Assembly: GCA_945643635.1 (NCBI GenBank)
Contig: CALZFC010000104.1
Coordinates: 389,501 to 453,500, forward strand
Length of the DNA stretch: 64,000 nucleotides
Reading direction: 5' to 3'
Origin: Allodiplogaster sudhausi
Taxonomy: Eukaryota > Nematoda > Chromadorea > Rhabditida > Diplogasteridae
The stretch's first letter is position 1, and each line of letters starts with the position of its first letter. Position numbers and translations under genes: made by a program. Positions 1 through 13,243 of the stretch are shown piece by piece. Below the pieces are notes generated by a model. It saw nothing but the letters and a program-made list of their open reading frames with translations, was not told the DNA's origin and did no database searches.

Positions 1-351
1 CAGCAGTCCCTTGTTGCACGCTCCTGAACGCTGTTAAGGACAATGATGACAATTCAACAGTTGTGAGCTGTCGCTGTTGGCTTTTATGTCACTTGCAAAT
101 TGTTCTCTCTGACCTTTTGCTATTTCTGTTTGCGCGATCTTTTCCGACTGCGAGTATCACTTTCGCAACTTCCCCAGACCTTGCATAAGATGTTAGAGAG
201 GCTGCTCTCGCTGTTTCTGTCAGAATCTCCCGTTCTTTCGTGGTCTAGTCAGTGATTAGAATCAATGAGACACGTTGTGTTTCTTCATCAGCTAATTTCT
301 GAGCCATACTTCCCTATAATGCAAGTATTCCAGGTGCTTTCCTAGTAGACG

Positions 352-3300
352 ATGGACTTTGACAACATGGAGCAGTCCATCTACGGTGGAAATGTCGAAG
401 AGGACGAAGAGCTTCTCGCAGAACTCATGGCACTCCAGAATGAAGACAAGGTTTTAGACAGCATTCGATTAAGAGATTTCTCTTTTGCCACTCATCACCA
501 AAAAATAATGAGGATACTTTTAAGCATCCCTGTTCAAACTCCACATTACAAATGTTGTGGAGCCCAGTTCTTTTTTAAGGTCGAGCATCATCTTATTTGC
601 CCTTCGAAAGGCTGTGAAGAATCACAAGCACTTGTTTTTATCGTTGTTTTTTTCTTAATCAGTAAATGTTCGCATAAAAGAAGTTAACTCCAACGAGTAT
701 ATGATAGAGTTATCTTGTTCAGTCATAATTCTGTTTCCTCGATCAGGTGGTTGACCGCCGCTCGGGCGGAATGATCCCAGCAGCTTCTTCTTCCTCCGGC
801 CCGAACCGCCGCCCTCTTGCACAGCCGCCATCCGCCGCGCCCCCTACCAAGCGGCCAGTCGCCGGCGCCAGTCGTGGTGAGGCTTTTATCCATTCATTGC
901 GATGTGAACAGACAGTGTTCAACTCATTTCATGGATGGTATGAAAAAGAAACAAAAAAGACATCCCAACTGGAATAGAACGGAGTGTGCATTCATAATTT
1001 GTTTTTTCTTTGCCCATTAATTTAGGCTCTTTTGCCACTTATTTTTTTTATCAAATTATCGTTCCCTTTTTGTAAACTCAAGTTTAGACACGTTGTAGCG
1101 AATACTTATAAAAAACAAAATATGCCGGAAATTTTTGTAGAGCTAAACCCGGCGGACTTGTCGCCCGCCCTCCAGACGGACGTCTCTGTTGAGGATGACG
1201 GAGTGCTGAGTGGCGATGAGGATCTCGAGGTAATAAAGAGAACATTTATCTCCGTCATGTTTTTGCTAGGAAATATGCAATACAATGTGAGAAAGATACT
1301 CCCGGATTCGTCATTGAAACCATTTTCATTGATTTTGGGATCATTGAACATGAATATTCTACACAAGGATGCTATGCCCGCATGCGAAATGAAGCCTTGC
1401 CACTGATTTTTATTCTAATTTCTAGAACAAGAATAAATATAAATTACGGGTAATAAGTACTTAAATTCTTAGAATGAACTCGCCGATCTCGTCGGACCGT
1501 CAGCCGAGGAATCCCCGCCCCCTCCACCTCCGCCAAGAGCAGCTCCGCCACCTCCTTCAGCAGCTGCAGCATCTTCTGCAGCGGGCAATGAGAAGGTATT
1601 TGACAACTTCTAACATTAAGTAATGCCACATGGTTACTCTGATGTCATGGTCATGGCTTTAAAATTGATTTTGCCTGGTTTAGTCGACTACATATTACCT
1701 CTACTTAATACTACTGCATATTACGCACAACCGTTTCTATTTAAGATGGAATATCTTCGCCAACTTGGCGATTTTTATGCCAAACTTCTTGCCGAGACCA
1801 AGGCAGCGGGAAATACACTCAAGGCTAATCGGTCTGTTCGAATCTTTTTGTTTTTTTTTCCCTGTAATTTATCATGTTGCTTATTAGTGTACGATTGACT
1901 TCTCAGCTGATTATCTTTGTGTTCAGCTACAATCGCTCAGTTGACAAGTGTCGTGAGCTGCAGAAGCGTGCTCAGCGCGGCCTTCCAATCGATGACGCTG
2001 ATATCCCAGTGGCTCCGCCAAACTTTCAGGTCCTTACAAATACCGTAATCCTCTCCTTTTTTATATGCTTGATTGTATTCAAGAATGAAAATAATATCCT
2101 CATAGTTTTGCACTAGGTTAAGACATCTACTTTACCTTTAATGCTTGATTTATTGAGTAGTTGTCTTTCCCCTCTAATATTAAATGATTAATAATTCAAT
2201 TAAAATATATAAAAAATATGGCAGTATAAAGTGATATCTTATCATATTAAGGTCTCCAGTGCTGTTGGTGTATCCTCCGGGCCCCCATCTGCTCCCCCAC
2301 CTCCTCTGCCACAAAAACAGCAGTCGCCTCCACCGGTACCTACCCGACAGGCCAGTGTAAGTATAAAAGTTGAGGTTGAATTAGTGGCCTATGTGAGTAA
2401 ACCTCACGTAGAATGCTAACCCGTTGATCATTGCATATTTTCCTATATGCAAGATGACCTCATTTGCATGCTCCCTTATCCGTGTAACATATAAGCCGAC
2501 CCATTTCGTGAAAAAAAACTTTGTCTTCTCCGGTTGCACTTCGTGGTCCATATCCCCAGTGTTGTCTTTTAGAAGTAACAGTAACATGTTTAGAAGTTCT
2601 TTTGTTTAGCAGTTGTATTTATTAATTTTAGCAAGTTATAAGTAATCTAAAAGAGTGCATTTTATCTTCCTCTTTAATTAATACACTTTTATAGATGCCC
2701 CAAGAGATTCCGGTTCAAGCAGCACCGCCAGATCCCGTTCAGCCAACTGGTGTGTTGTTTATAGCAACGATATAAATTCATCAGTTTCTTCGTAAACTTA
2801 AAAAATTGTTCAATGTAATCAACAGTAAGAGCTGCTGAGTTTCATTTTAAAAAATATTTTATTTCCTTGAAATTAAATGTTATGATTATCATCACTTTCC
2901 CTGCAGTCGACCCTGTGAGCGGCGACAAGCGAGAGAGAATTCGATCGATTCTCAAGCGACGACGCGATGCCTATGTCATCAATGGAAAAGTGAGTGATTC
3001 CTTCCAGGACGAAAGAAGAGGGGATTACGGTAAAGAGATGTAATCGATTACGGTAGCGATATAGATATAAAATTTGTTTACGATGACTCCAAATTCCCGT
3101 TAAGGCCGCAGTCGCAGCGAAAGACAAAGCAGCAGCGATGGAGTACGTGACAGCGGCCAAGCAGTTTGATGAAGTCAAATAATTTATGACACCTTATAAT
3201 TAATACTTTTACCGTATTCAGTTTGGTTTCCTTAAAATGATAATTGTATTTGAATTCGAGCTGAAATTGGTCTTTCTAATGCCTTTTCAGCTCTCGCGAT

Positions 3301-4642
3301 TAATTTTGTTTCCTTCTTACAAAATTATAAGAAGCTATAGAGTTGAAAAAATAATAGTTACTGAATAATGGGTTCCCTTGAATTGGAAGCGAATTATGTA
3401 TCGTAAGAAAATAATAATGTTGATATGTTCACAGGCCCTCTCCGCTGTGGATTCCGCAGATGTTGGAGACTTGGATGAAGCTGAGATTCCGCCATCTCCG
3501 CGGCCATACAAGAAGCCCCCTCCACCGCCAAGCACGTTCGAGGGAGGACTTCAGGTTGGTCTTCTTCAGGTCTTTTCTTAAAAGACACTGTCAGTGGACC
3601 TTAAAAACTACCGTAATCCTCAAGAAAAGAACATTCAAGACGGGAGACATTAAATATAGTACGGTAAATTTAAAGCTCCTCGGACAGCATCTTTAAGTAA
3701 TGCTATCTGCAGTTGTTTTATCACAAGCATAGTATGTTTTTGTTTTCGAATGAAATAAATAAAGCTTAAGAAGTCAAGGAAAATTAAATTTAGGCGCGCA
3801 AAGAGAGATTCGAGCAAATGGCGGAGTCTCACAAAGAGAAGGGAGACGAGAGACGATACAGGTGGATTATTATTCAGTTCTTGGCATGTTCTGTAGTTCT
3901 GGCTCCTCGGCCACTTTCTTTCTTAGTATTAACTTGCATGATTTCAGATGTGAATTTTAGAAGAATTAAATATAAGTGCAATTGAATTACATAGAGAAGT
4001 GGAACTTGGCAAATGGCTTTGCAGGATGAATATGCGGCAGGTTGGACAGTACGCTGATGCGATTAAGGCAGCCCGGGCTGGCCGCCAGGTTGGACAAGAA
4101 TGAAATGAAATGGAATGGTTAATATTAATTAACCATACCTAGAATATGTATGTAAGTAGTTTCTTATCTAACATATTGTATTTTTGCGTAGTGTAACTAC
4201 CCTTTTGTCGAAGCTTGCAAATCGCACGAAATTTTATTATATGAGGACATTTCCTGAATTAATTTTTTTTATTTTGCTCCGATTTAAGGTGAACGTAGCT
4301 GAGTTGCCCACTCTGCCAGACTTTCCGCCCCTTCTGCCACAGTCAGCGCCGGTAAACTACTCTATATATATATATATATATATTGCAATTAGTTGTAAAA
4401 AAAAAAAGCTCATAAATTGCTTCATCAGATCTTTTGATGATTGTTTACTCTATGAACCTTACCCTGGATGATTTGCATGGTTTTGTTCGAGAACACTGAA
4501 TTTATGAACAAACATTGTTTCATATTCAGGCCGCTCCTGCCAAGGTCGGACCGAGCCGTTCGCAGCCACCAAAAGGTGAGGGCGCCTCGCTGTTACCAAA
4601 TCTCCCCTCTCACCATTTCTTTCCGTCTATTTCTCCCCCCCC

Positions 4643-4686
<44 letters not shown>

Positions 4687-7600
4687 CGATTCTACGGTTT
4701 CCTGATTACCTCTAACATCAGTCCAAACCCCCGCCGTCGGTCCATTTGCGCCATCGGAAACCACTCAGACGAGGAACGCGAACCAACTCGAATTTCTGCT
4801 CGAAAGGCAGATGCAATTCAAGCAGGTATTTAGTACTCTATGCCGTGTTTCTATAGTCTAAGCAGTACTACTACTGCAGGCCCTTTTTTCTGGTGCCCCT
4901 AGCCTGACTAGATTTATGTTTTAACAGCATTAATTTCAATTCCAGGCCGCCCTCGCTGCGAAAAACGCCGGAAACATGGAACTTGCCAAGAAGTACATGG
5001 TAGAAGCAAAGGTCGTTATCTTACTCCTTTTTTGTTTGAGTACGGTTCGGAATTTCTCATAATTTTTAATTTTTCTATTTTAGCATTTAAAATGAGATAA
5101 ATGATCAAAGCTTATCTTCTTTAAAAAGTAATTGCAAAAAAGGCTGAACTTTGGAGGGCTTCGACCAGATGATCAACGCTTCTCGCGGCGGCCTCCCTGT
5201 CAATATTGCCAGCACTCCCATTCCTCCGCAGGTCTGCTGTTATTTGTCATACTGTAACATTGATACATGACCAAAACCAACTACAGTAGTCTGAACATTC
5301 GTCATAACCTTTTTGAATTATGGTCCTGTTCCACATTTTTCCCCGCCTTACAATTAGCAGATTTGAGCAAATTTCCGTAGTCTTAGTTCAAAGTTTGCAG
5401 GCCCTCACCTCGCAGTCTGCGCTGCAGCCTAGAATTAGCGAGGCTGTCGGTGGTCGCAGGAGTCCGAGTGGCGTGGACAGTGAGTTTATCAATATATCAC
5501 TTGTTTTTTTTCACATTAGAAAACTTGCTCGCCATCAGCATGGACTTGTTCAATAGTAAGAATATGGGCATATGACACTTTCTTGGAATGCCAAGATTGA
5601 TTGAGTGATAAAGGAAGATATAGTTTTAAAAATTTTATTTGTTGAAGAGGAAAGAGAGAATAATGGCGAACTCTTCTTCTCTCCTCTCTCATCGTTTATT
5701 TTTGTTTCTATTCCATGATCTCCTTCAGACAGACGCGAGGTGTTGTCGATGTTGGAGAAGACTCTCATCGATCAGATTCAGCTATCGGAGAACAACCGAC
5801 TGAGATTCACTCGATTGGGAGATGTCGGCAAGGTTGGTAGTAGAGCGCACTATAATTAGGAGCATAGTTCGTATCTGTTTACTTCTTAATCCACTGCCGT
5901 TGAGTAGGTTTGGTTGTAACTTTGAAACAGTGAAAAATTAAAGATTAAAGTGTCTAATAAAATTATTAATAAAATGATTGTGCAAAGAATGAATTACCAT
6001 TTTCAGGTGCGCCTGTTCGAGGAATGGGCGCGCTCGACAAAGAAGGATCTCGTTCTCATTCGTGAAGTCGCTCGTCAAGGTCTCCAGGTATTCATAAATA
6101 TCAAATTCGAGCCATTTATCTCATTTTTCATTCGCTCTTATGGTGTATTACTAGAAATTCGGTGCTCATAGGATTGACACCCAAATATGGAATAATTTTA
6201 TTTGAAGACAATAATCTTTTATCCCCATCTTTTCAATTTATTTGTATTCCTAAGAGGCATTCACAATGTTAACGAACAGCCTTCTACAGGTGCCCAAATT
6301 CCACTACGAAGCTCGTCATATTCCATCTGCTGATCTCTTTCCCGATCTCGCTGAGGATGTTCTTGAGGCTGGTTTTTCGTTCACTTTTTTTCTGTTTACT
6401 TTTTTGCTTACTATTTAAAATTATATTTTCATCAATGAATGCTTCGGAAGCCCGTTCAGTCAAAAGAAGAAGAAAAATTTCAGCTGACAATCCTCGGTGG
6501 AGTCGACATTCCACTTCCCTCCGGCTATGAAGCGGAACACGCGAATCTCTACATCAAATACACATTCCCCTACCCGGCAGAGGGACATCAGAGTGGTAAG
6601 ACGAAGACGGTGGCAGGGACGAGGAGTCCAGGTGAGAAGAGAGTAGAAATGGAGAGGAGAGAGAGAGAAGGGAGACTGAGAGAGACAGTGGTATAGAGTG
6701 ATTGAGAGATTGATTGACAAAGTGACAAGGATTGAAAAACAACTGGTGAGATAAAAGGACAGGCACGGAACGAGCTCGAAAGAGATGAGGTCACACTCGA
6801 TAAACGTGTAATGGGAAAGAAACCTAGAATTGCAGGATGAAGAAATGTATCAGAACAGCCAGTTAGAGTAAATGGAATGCAGAATGCATAGAGATTGGGA
6901 AGAGCGGAAAGAGGTTTAGCGATGGAGGGGATACATTAAGATATTACTAAATGGAAAGGCAAGAAATAATAAGCCGATCAATTTTAGATTTCAATGAGCT
7001 GCAAACACTACAAATCGGAAGTCGCAAGGCGCGCGGGTTGAAGCTCATGCGGGTTCTCAAGAGGTTGCCGCTCAAACTGGAGGTACATCTTTCTTTTTCT
7101 TTGATATCTGTTAAGGGGTTCTTTATAACATTTTTATCTCTTTCTTATGCTCCAAAGCTTGGCCGTTTTGGATTTTATGAATTATTCTCTTAGGTCTACC
7201 AGAAGGGCGGATTTCTGCGCTCAGACAAGCTACTTGGAACTGGAGAGGTTTGTCTCTTATTTGCAATTAGAGAGACTGGGAAGCTTGTTCTTCTACTAAT
7301 TTAAATATTTGTGAATTTTATACTATTTTAAACTTATTTTGATGGAGTAATTCTAAAGCCATCTTATTATATATTAGCTGTTGTTGAGATCAAGCTGGAT
7401 GTTCTGGAAGGAAAGGCAGAGCACGAGGAAAGCGCGGCAATCAAGGAGGGAAGGAAGGTGAGATATCCGAGCTTTTTTTGTTTATTTTACATTTAATAAT
7501 TGCTATTTTTGTTCATATTATGAGCATGTTACAAGCGTACAGAATATGAAATCTGTTGTTATCGATAGCTTTTGATTCCATTGGCCGTATAATTTCTCCT

Positions 7601-7927
7601 TTTTACTCCAAAAACTCAAAAAATTCCTACATTGGTACAAAGGTACGTATTGGGATGAAAGATATAATTAACCTGATTGAGGCGGTCGGTGGTTTGCTCA
7701 GCGCGCGAGTTCGTGTCCGGGAACCTCTCGGAGATACAAAGGTTGTGCGCTCTTCTGTTTTTTTTTTCAATAGAAACATTAAAATTGCGATTTTTAAATA
7801 TGAATTCGGGACGAAGTTCTCTCCTTTCTACATCAGATAAGCACTCTCATAGTAGTCAACAAAACGTGAATCTTGACTCTTTGAGGTGAACGTGAAGCAA
7901 GAGAAGTGGCTGGTGCTGGACGCTTGA
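352..7927 (+). CDS. CC2D1: CC2D1 / Lethal giant discs homologue (DM14 + C2 protein)
   Basis: Known role of the family: CC2D1A/B (Lgd) binds the ESCRT-III subunit CHMP4/Shrub through DM14 domains and acts at endosomes. I trace about 28 short exons with GT..AG borders giving roughly 780 aa, against about 816 for fly Lgd and 850-950 in vertebrates. The N-terminus has the family-like segment EELLAELMALQNEDK. Four DM14-like units follow: one across the exons near 1746-2029, then near 2906-3177, 3795-4089 and 4721-5236, separated by Pro-rich linkers (PPPPPP near 1515, 2283 and 3513). The C2 domain starts near 6483 (LTILGGVDIPLPSGYEAEHA) and continues through YQKGGFLRSDKLLGTGE to VRVREPLGDTK near 7730. 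The last exon ends VNVKQEKWLVLDA-stop. The start ATG at 352 is followed by an open exon to 450. One exon junction near 7250-7380 has an unclear phase. It converges on BCKDHB. Confidence 0.93.
4646..4682. repeat. (CT)n microsatellite in CC2D1 intron
   Basis: An uninterrupted CT dinucleotide tract lies inside the intron between the exon ending near 4576 and the exon starting near 4721, close to the 3' splice site. It is pyrimidine-rich on the transcribed strand. Confidence 0.95.
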
Positions 7928-8983
7928 AGACTCAAGAATGTATTTTCTTCCTTCTCCTCCAACCATTCCAACCTCTCTCTGCCCATCCCCTCCCACAGCC
8001 CATATAGTGCCAGCCATCCTCCCTTGATGTGTCCGGGCAGAATGAGGTCCACCTCTCTCGGCACACTGCCTTATTTCTACTCACCTCTTTCTTTCTTACC
8101 CTCTGTTTGCATCCCTTTTTTCTAAATCATTACTTGCTCGATTTCACCACCAAGTTTTTGTCTTGCTTATATCACTCGATATCAACCTTGTATAGCATTC
8201 CTACGGATATTGGAAACGAAATATCTATAGAACTTATCGTCAGAAGAGTTATTGTGAATTATCTAGCTTCGTATTCTTATCTCCGTTTTGAATAGCCGAT
8301 GCTCTTCTACCGGTTAGACTCCATCCATGCCCCGTTTAACCTCGAATCAGTTTTCCGCCATCTTCATCCACACTTGTGCTTTCTACGTCGGGCGGACGTT
8401 TAATTTATCAGTCACAACCTTTCTAGCGCCCTTTCATCCATTGCTTACTTATTTCTGACTATGTGTAGTAAAAGCTCATTTCTGCAGTAGAAGCATTAAA
8501 GAAAAGTTTTATCGTTAGTCTGAATAAGTACACTCTAACAAACATTAAGAAAATAGAGCACACAATCTCTAGCACGGGCATTGGCAACCGGGAAAACCGT
8601 GTGAATGGCACCTGAATTACAAGGACGAGTAATATAATTTCTTAGCTATATTTCGATGCGCGGATATAGAAGTAGTCCAGAAATGTAATGGCAAGTGCAC
8701 TGAGAAACGGAGGCCCTGATATATTTTTTTCGTAAACTATCGATAAAATATATGTTGAAAATACTATTAAACAAAATATAACTAACGATACGATCTCTTC
8801 ACCAAGAAACCCACAACAGCAAGCTCAGGTCGGCAGTACCTTGCACAACTCTTCAAATGGCAGGGAAAGGAACTAGGCAACTTTCTCTAGAATTGATGAA
8901 ACAAATCAACCAAAAATTAATTTTAGAAAAGTTATTTCGGATAGTTTCCATTCCTCTTTTTCTTCTTCTCTCATCCCTTCTCT
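7928..8983. other. Convergent intergenic region
   Basis: This space lies between the stop codons of CC2D1 (+) and BCKDHB (-). It is AT-rich with a pyrimidine-rich stretch near 7945-8110. I see no coherent exon, RNA gene or repeat in it; the small ORFs lack splice or family support. It presumably holds the two 3' UTRs. Confidence 0.6.
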
Positions 8984-11900
8984 TCAGTAGTTGACACTCT
9001 TCTTGATAGCATCATAGACCCGGTGTACGGTAGGCAGATAGAATGGCTCGTAGACGTGAGGGAAAGGCGTGTCCCAGCCGGCCACTCGCTCGCACGGCGA
9101 TTCCAGCGAGAGGAAGCAACGCTTCTGCAAAGAGAAAACCAACTCATTCAGGGATAAATGAAATCTATACAACCTACAATTAAAAGAACCGACCGGGGAA
9201 TATCTTCCTACAGAAGTAAAAAAAGGTGCGATTTGAAGAACGATTTCGCTCTTCTTACACTTCTTTCTGTTGGCTCGAAAGAGAATGTGAAAGAAGAAGG
9301 CAATTCATATTGACCGTAGCCAAATATCATCTCCTTGTCATTTTTCGCGTGCTTCAAAATCGTATCGAATGAACAAAAATAGTTCCAAGTGTTCGAGGTC
9401 TGTGGTTTTGACCGAGGAGAGAATGATTATAATGCGAAACTTTTACTTTCATATCAGGAATACAAAGAGAACTCCTGAATTCCGCCCCATCCGATCTTCA
9501 GGAAGCCAATCTACTTTTCCAAGCCTCGATCATTCCGCCTCTCCTCCCCCAACCTGGATGGTCGCGACAATTTCCGCTCCGAACCCAGAAGTCAGCGGTG
9601 CCTCGTGCGAGACGATCAAGCGGCCGGTCTTTGCCACGCTCTCAAAAATATTAAAAATATTATTATACTCAACTTTTCCAAAACACATTTTTCACAGATC
9701 TACTCTTTTAATTTTTCTGTAACAGTCATACACTTTATTCCAACACCCGATCCTGCATTGTTTCTAACCCGGTTAATTCATTGCGGTTTTAGATTTCAAA
9801 ATATTAAAAAAAACCACCAATTATGCATAAAATAGCCCAAAAATCAAGTTAACCAAGAAATGACGCATACCTCTGCTACAGTGTCCTCGTCCCATGGTAG
9901 AATTGTCTGGAGGTCGATGACCTCGGCAGAGACGCCGAGCTTCTCTTGCGCAAGTTGAGCCGCTTCCAGTACGACATGGACTTGGGTGCCCCATGCGACT
10001 ATAGTCAAGTCCTTGCCTGAATATACCAGAAATCTAATAATTTATTTTTATTTATTTAAAATGCAATTTTTTAAAATTAAATTGAGCTTGTCCCGCTATA
10101 CCTTCCCTTTTCCTATGGTCGACAAGCGTGAGTCCACTTTTCAGTTTCAGTTCACAACCTACAGAGGCTTCCATAGAGCTTAAAATCTACCGTACTTTAC
10201 TGCCTGCGTCTCTGATGCATATCCTTTTCTTGGAGAGTACGGTAGTTTTCATAGTCCCTTGAAAGCCTCCTTAAGATAATAATAAATACTCCTTTGAAAC
10301 AATCAATACCCGCTCGGACGACTTCGGCCTTCTCAAGCGGAAGGGTGTAATCTCCAGATGGGACCTCTTCAACAGCCTGGCGGTAGAGGACCTGAAAGAA
10401 GAATAGATAAGAATGCTTCTTTCAATAATAAAATATAAAAACAAGAGAGTGCACCATAAAACTGTGCCAATTTCTACTAATTATTTAGAAAGATAACTGT
10501 TTTATTCGCAATTTTTGCCTCATTCTCGCTCTAAGGGAATAGAAAGTGAAGAAGACCAACCTTTGGTTCCAGAAAGATGCAAGGATTCGGGTCACGGACG
10601 CATGAGAGGAGAAGACCCTTGGCCTGTATGGGTCCACGAGGCACGACCACCTGGAAGAGAGAAGAATAATAATTAAACTAGGTCCTCAATCTAGTATCTG
10701 AAAATGCAAACAACTTTGATGCCACCTTTACTACTAACAACTAGACTTAACTAAATAAAACCGTAATAACAGTTTTTTTCTTTCCGTCATCTCTTTCAGG
10801 CACGCACTTTTTTCTTATCACTTTCAGGCTACAATTTTGTTTTAATCGTCTGAAACCAACTTCTCGACTACAGTAACCTCTACCATACCTTGATGCCTGG
10901 CGTATGCGAGAAGTTCGCTTCGGGACTCTGCGAGTGGTAGAGTGCGCCGTGGCCGACGGCGCCGCACGTAGCGCGGATGGTCAGGCCGCCGCACGAGAAG
11001 AGACCGCCAGAGCGGTAGCGGTACTTGGCCGCTTCGTTCACGATCTGGGATACTAGGGTTTCTTTCATATTTCATATCAATCATTTTAAGGAAAAAACTT
11101 ATCAGATGAGCACGCCAATGATCCAGTAAAATTTCGGATAAGTGATAAGGTTGCTATCAAAGTCCTCTCTCGCCCCTCCACCAAACCTGATCATAAGCGG
11201 GAAAGATGTAGTCTCCGAACTGGATCTCGGCAATAGCCGTGGCTCCCGTGGCCGCGACTCCGATGGCGAAGCCGGCGATGCCCTGCTCGCACAGCGGCGT
11301 GTTGAAAACGCGCGCCTTTCCTGCAGTGGCGGCAAGTTCTAACATTTTCACACAATAACAGACATAAAAAAGTTCAATGAATTATTTTTTTAAAAAATTT
11401 AAAAAAATCTTCAATCAATAACTGAATAGGAGCAAAGTAATGCAATGTCTTATAGTGAATAATTCTGTGGAGATAAGGAAGGCATAGCAAGCCATCTCAT
11501 CAATAGCCACGTACCGTACTTGTCCCTGAGTCCGACCGTACAGCGGAAGACGCCACCGAAGCCGACGTCCTCTCCGAAGACGAGGGCGGAGTCGTCGGCA
11601 GCCATGGCGATGTCCATCGCTTGATTCACCGCCTGGCACAGATTCATCTTCGTCAAGTGGCTGCCTCAAAGAAGAAAGATCCAATTATTGATAAGATGAA
11701 CAATAAATTCACTTATGAAAGCGTGATGGAGACGAGTTGAAAATTCAGGTGCTTATGATTACTCTCACTTCTTCCAGATTATTGCTTGAAAAGCACTGGC
11801 TGATGTTTAGAGAAAAGATCCGAAAGACCGTTAGTATCGCCTTGTCTCTCTAGTTCATAACCATTAAGCATTATTCCATTAAATATGACGAATTATTCCA

Positions 11901-12010
11901 CTACCTAGCGACGGATCGGCGACGGATGGCTGAAATGTGAAGTGGGAAGCGGAGCGTGCGGCGGCGAGACGCGTCAGCGCGAGCGAGGAGCGCTTGAGAA
12001 GCGCCGCCAT
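8984..12010 (-). CDS. BCKDHB: Branched-chain 2-oxoacid dehydrogenase E1 beta subunit, mitochondrial
   Basis: E1-beta of the BCKDH complex pairs with E1-alpha to bind thiamine diphosphate and oxidatively decarboxylate the keto acids of Leu, Ile and Val in the mitochondrial matrix. On the minus strand the first exon encodes [20 protein letters not shown], a basic, acid-free matrix-targeting-like leader. Conserved blocks follow in family order: [12 protein letters not shown] and [20 protein letters not shown] (11656-11510), [17 protein letters not shown] and [15 protein letters not shown] (11330-11190), [12 protein letters not shown] and [14 protein letters not shown] (11050-10890), an exon near 10650-10560, [19 protein letters not shown] (10390-10310), [19 protein letters not shown] (10015-9870), [14 protein letters not shown] (9650-9530) and [15 protein letters not shown] (9125-8984). 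The ending VNY-stop matches the family C-terminus closely (INY in human). All parts are present and open. It is divergent from PDCD5 across 1.2 kb. Confidence 0.96.
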
Positions 12011-13243
12011 CTAAATGACGTCAGCGGAGAAGCTTGTTTCGCTTTGCAAGGTAAAGACCTTTTTCACGTCCAAGTCATTAAGAAATGAATTAAAAGCACC
12101 GTTTTAGCTGACCATATGGCTAATATTACGGAGACAACACGGTACAAAAATTTTTAGATAGGGATTTGGCCAAAAGGATGCGAACAAAAGATTAGTCACT
12201 AAGGTTCAGCCGGAAGAAATCAGCATTCTGAAAAAAATATTTAAAAAAAAAAAACATAAATAATTAGGATAACCACGCGTTTCTACGAACACTAAGACGC
12301 GGAAGACTTGTGCTGATTTCGCTGGCAATGTGACCGACAGCGATAGCGATCAGAAACCTCGACAACCTCGAGCATTGCACTTGCGGTAAAGTGCACCAAG
12401 CAACATTCAAACAAATTCACACGATGCCAAGTCCTAGCAGCATTTCTTTTCATTGTCTGTCTACGCTTTAGTTACATCACTCCGCAAAATAAAGGCTACT
12501 TCCAACTGAATATCACCCTTTAGTAAAAGATTAGAAAAAGTGCACAAAGAAAAAAGGAAAACCGTGGTTTCGCCACAACATTGCCCTGTGGAAGCTACTA
12601 AAATTGGGCCTCATCAAAAGTGGGAGGCCGGAGAATCTCAGCACGCAAGATACTTAAGAAAAAGAAAAACAAGGACCTGAAACGATGTATCTGCTAGAGT
12701 TTTCTTTCTGCGCGTGATCATATGTCGTTGTTGTTCTTTTTTCCTTCTTTTTAGAAAGCATCTTCGATTTTGAAACTATTCAGTTTATCCGACTTCCAAG
12801 TTGAGAGAATCGGAAAGAGTACGAATAGGTAAAAAAATAAGTCGTCAGACTAAAGAAAGCGCATCGCGGAACGGAATGTAAAAGCTCGCTCGTGCTTAGA
12901 ATTCAAAACAATCAGGCCCACGACCGCAAATAAGCTACTATATAAAAATTGCATATTACGAAACCGCGCCCACTCTCTTGATTTCTCCTAAACAACGATG
13001 AAACACGAAAATCCTCTCACTCGTTTCAGTTTCGTTGTTGCGCTCTTACTTTTATTAGACTTTTTGCTGGGTTGATGTTGGCTGTGCACATCGCATTTCT
13101 CTGTTTTAATAGAATTTGCTAGATGAGCTATTAGCCGGTGTATGATTATGTTCTTGCTAATTCACTCCAGAAGCCTAAATGACAAAAACTGATATTCTAA
13201 TTTACAGCGTTCGACCCGTGCTTGTGAGTCTGCGGAGGGAAGA
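12011..13243. other. Divergent promoter region BCKDHB / PDCD5
   Basis: This 1.2-kb gap lies between two divergent starts and must hold both promoters. I see no TATA box or repeat that I could defend. The sequence AATTTACAG at 13199-13207, just upstream of the PDCD5 ATG, could be a trans-splice or 5' UTR splice acceptor. Confidence 0.45.

Noticed and set aside
1106..1366. Minus-strand ORF within CC2D1
   Set aside because: It is antisense to a confirmed CC2D1 exon and has no splice or family support.
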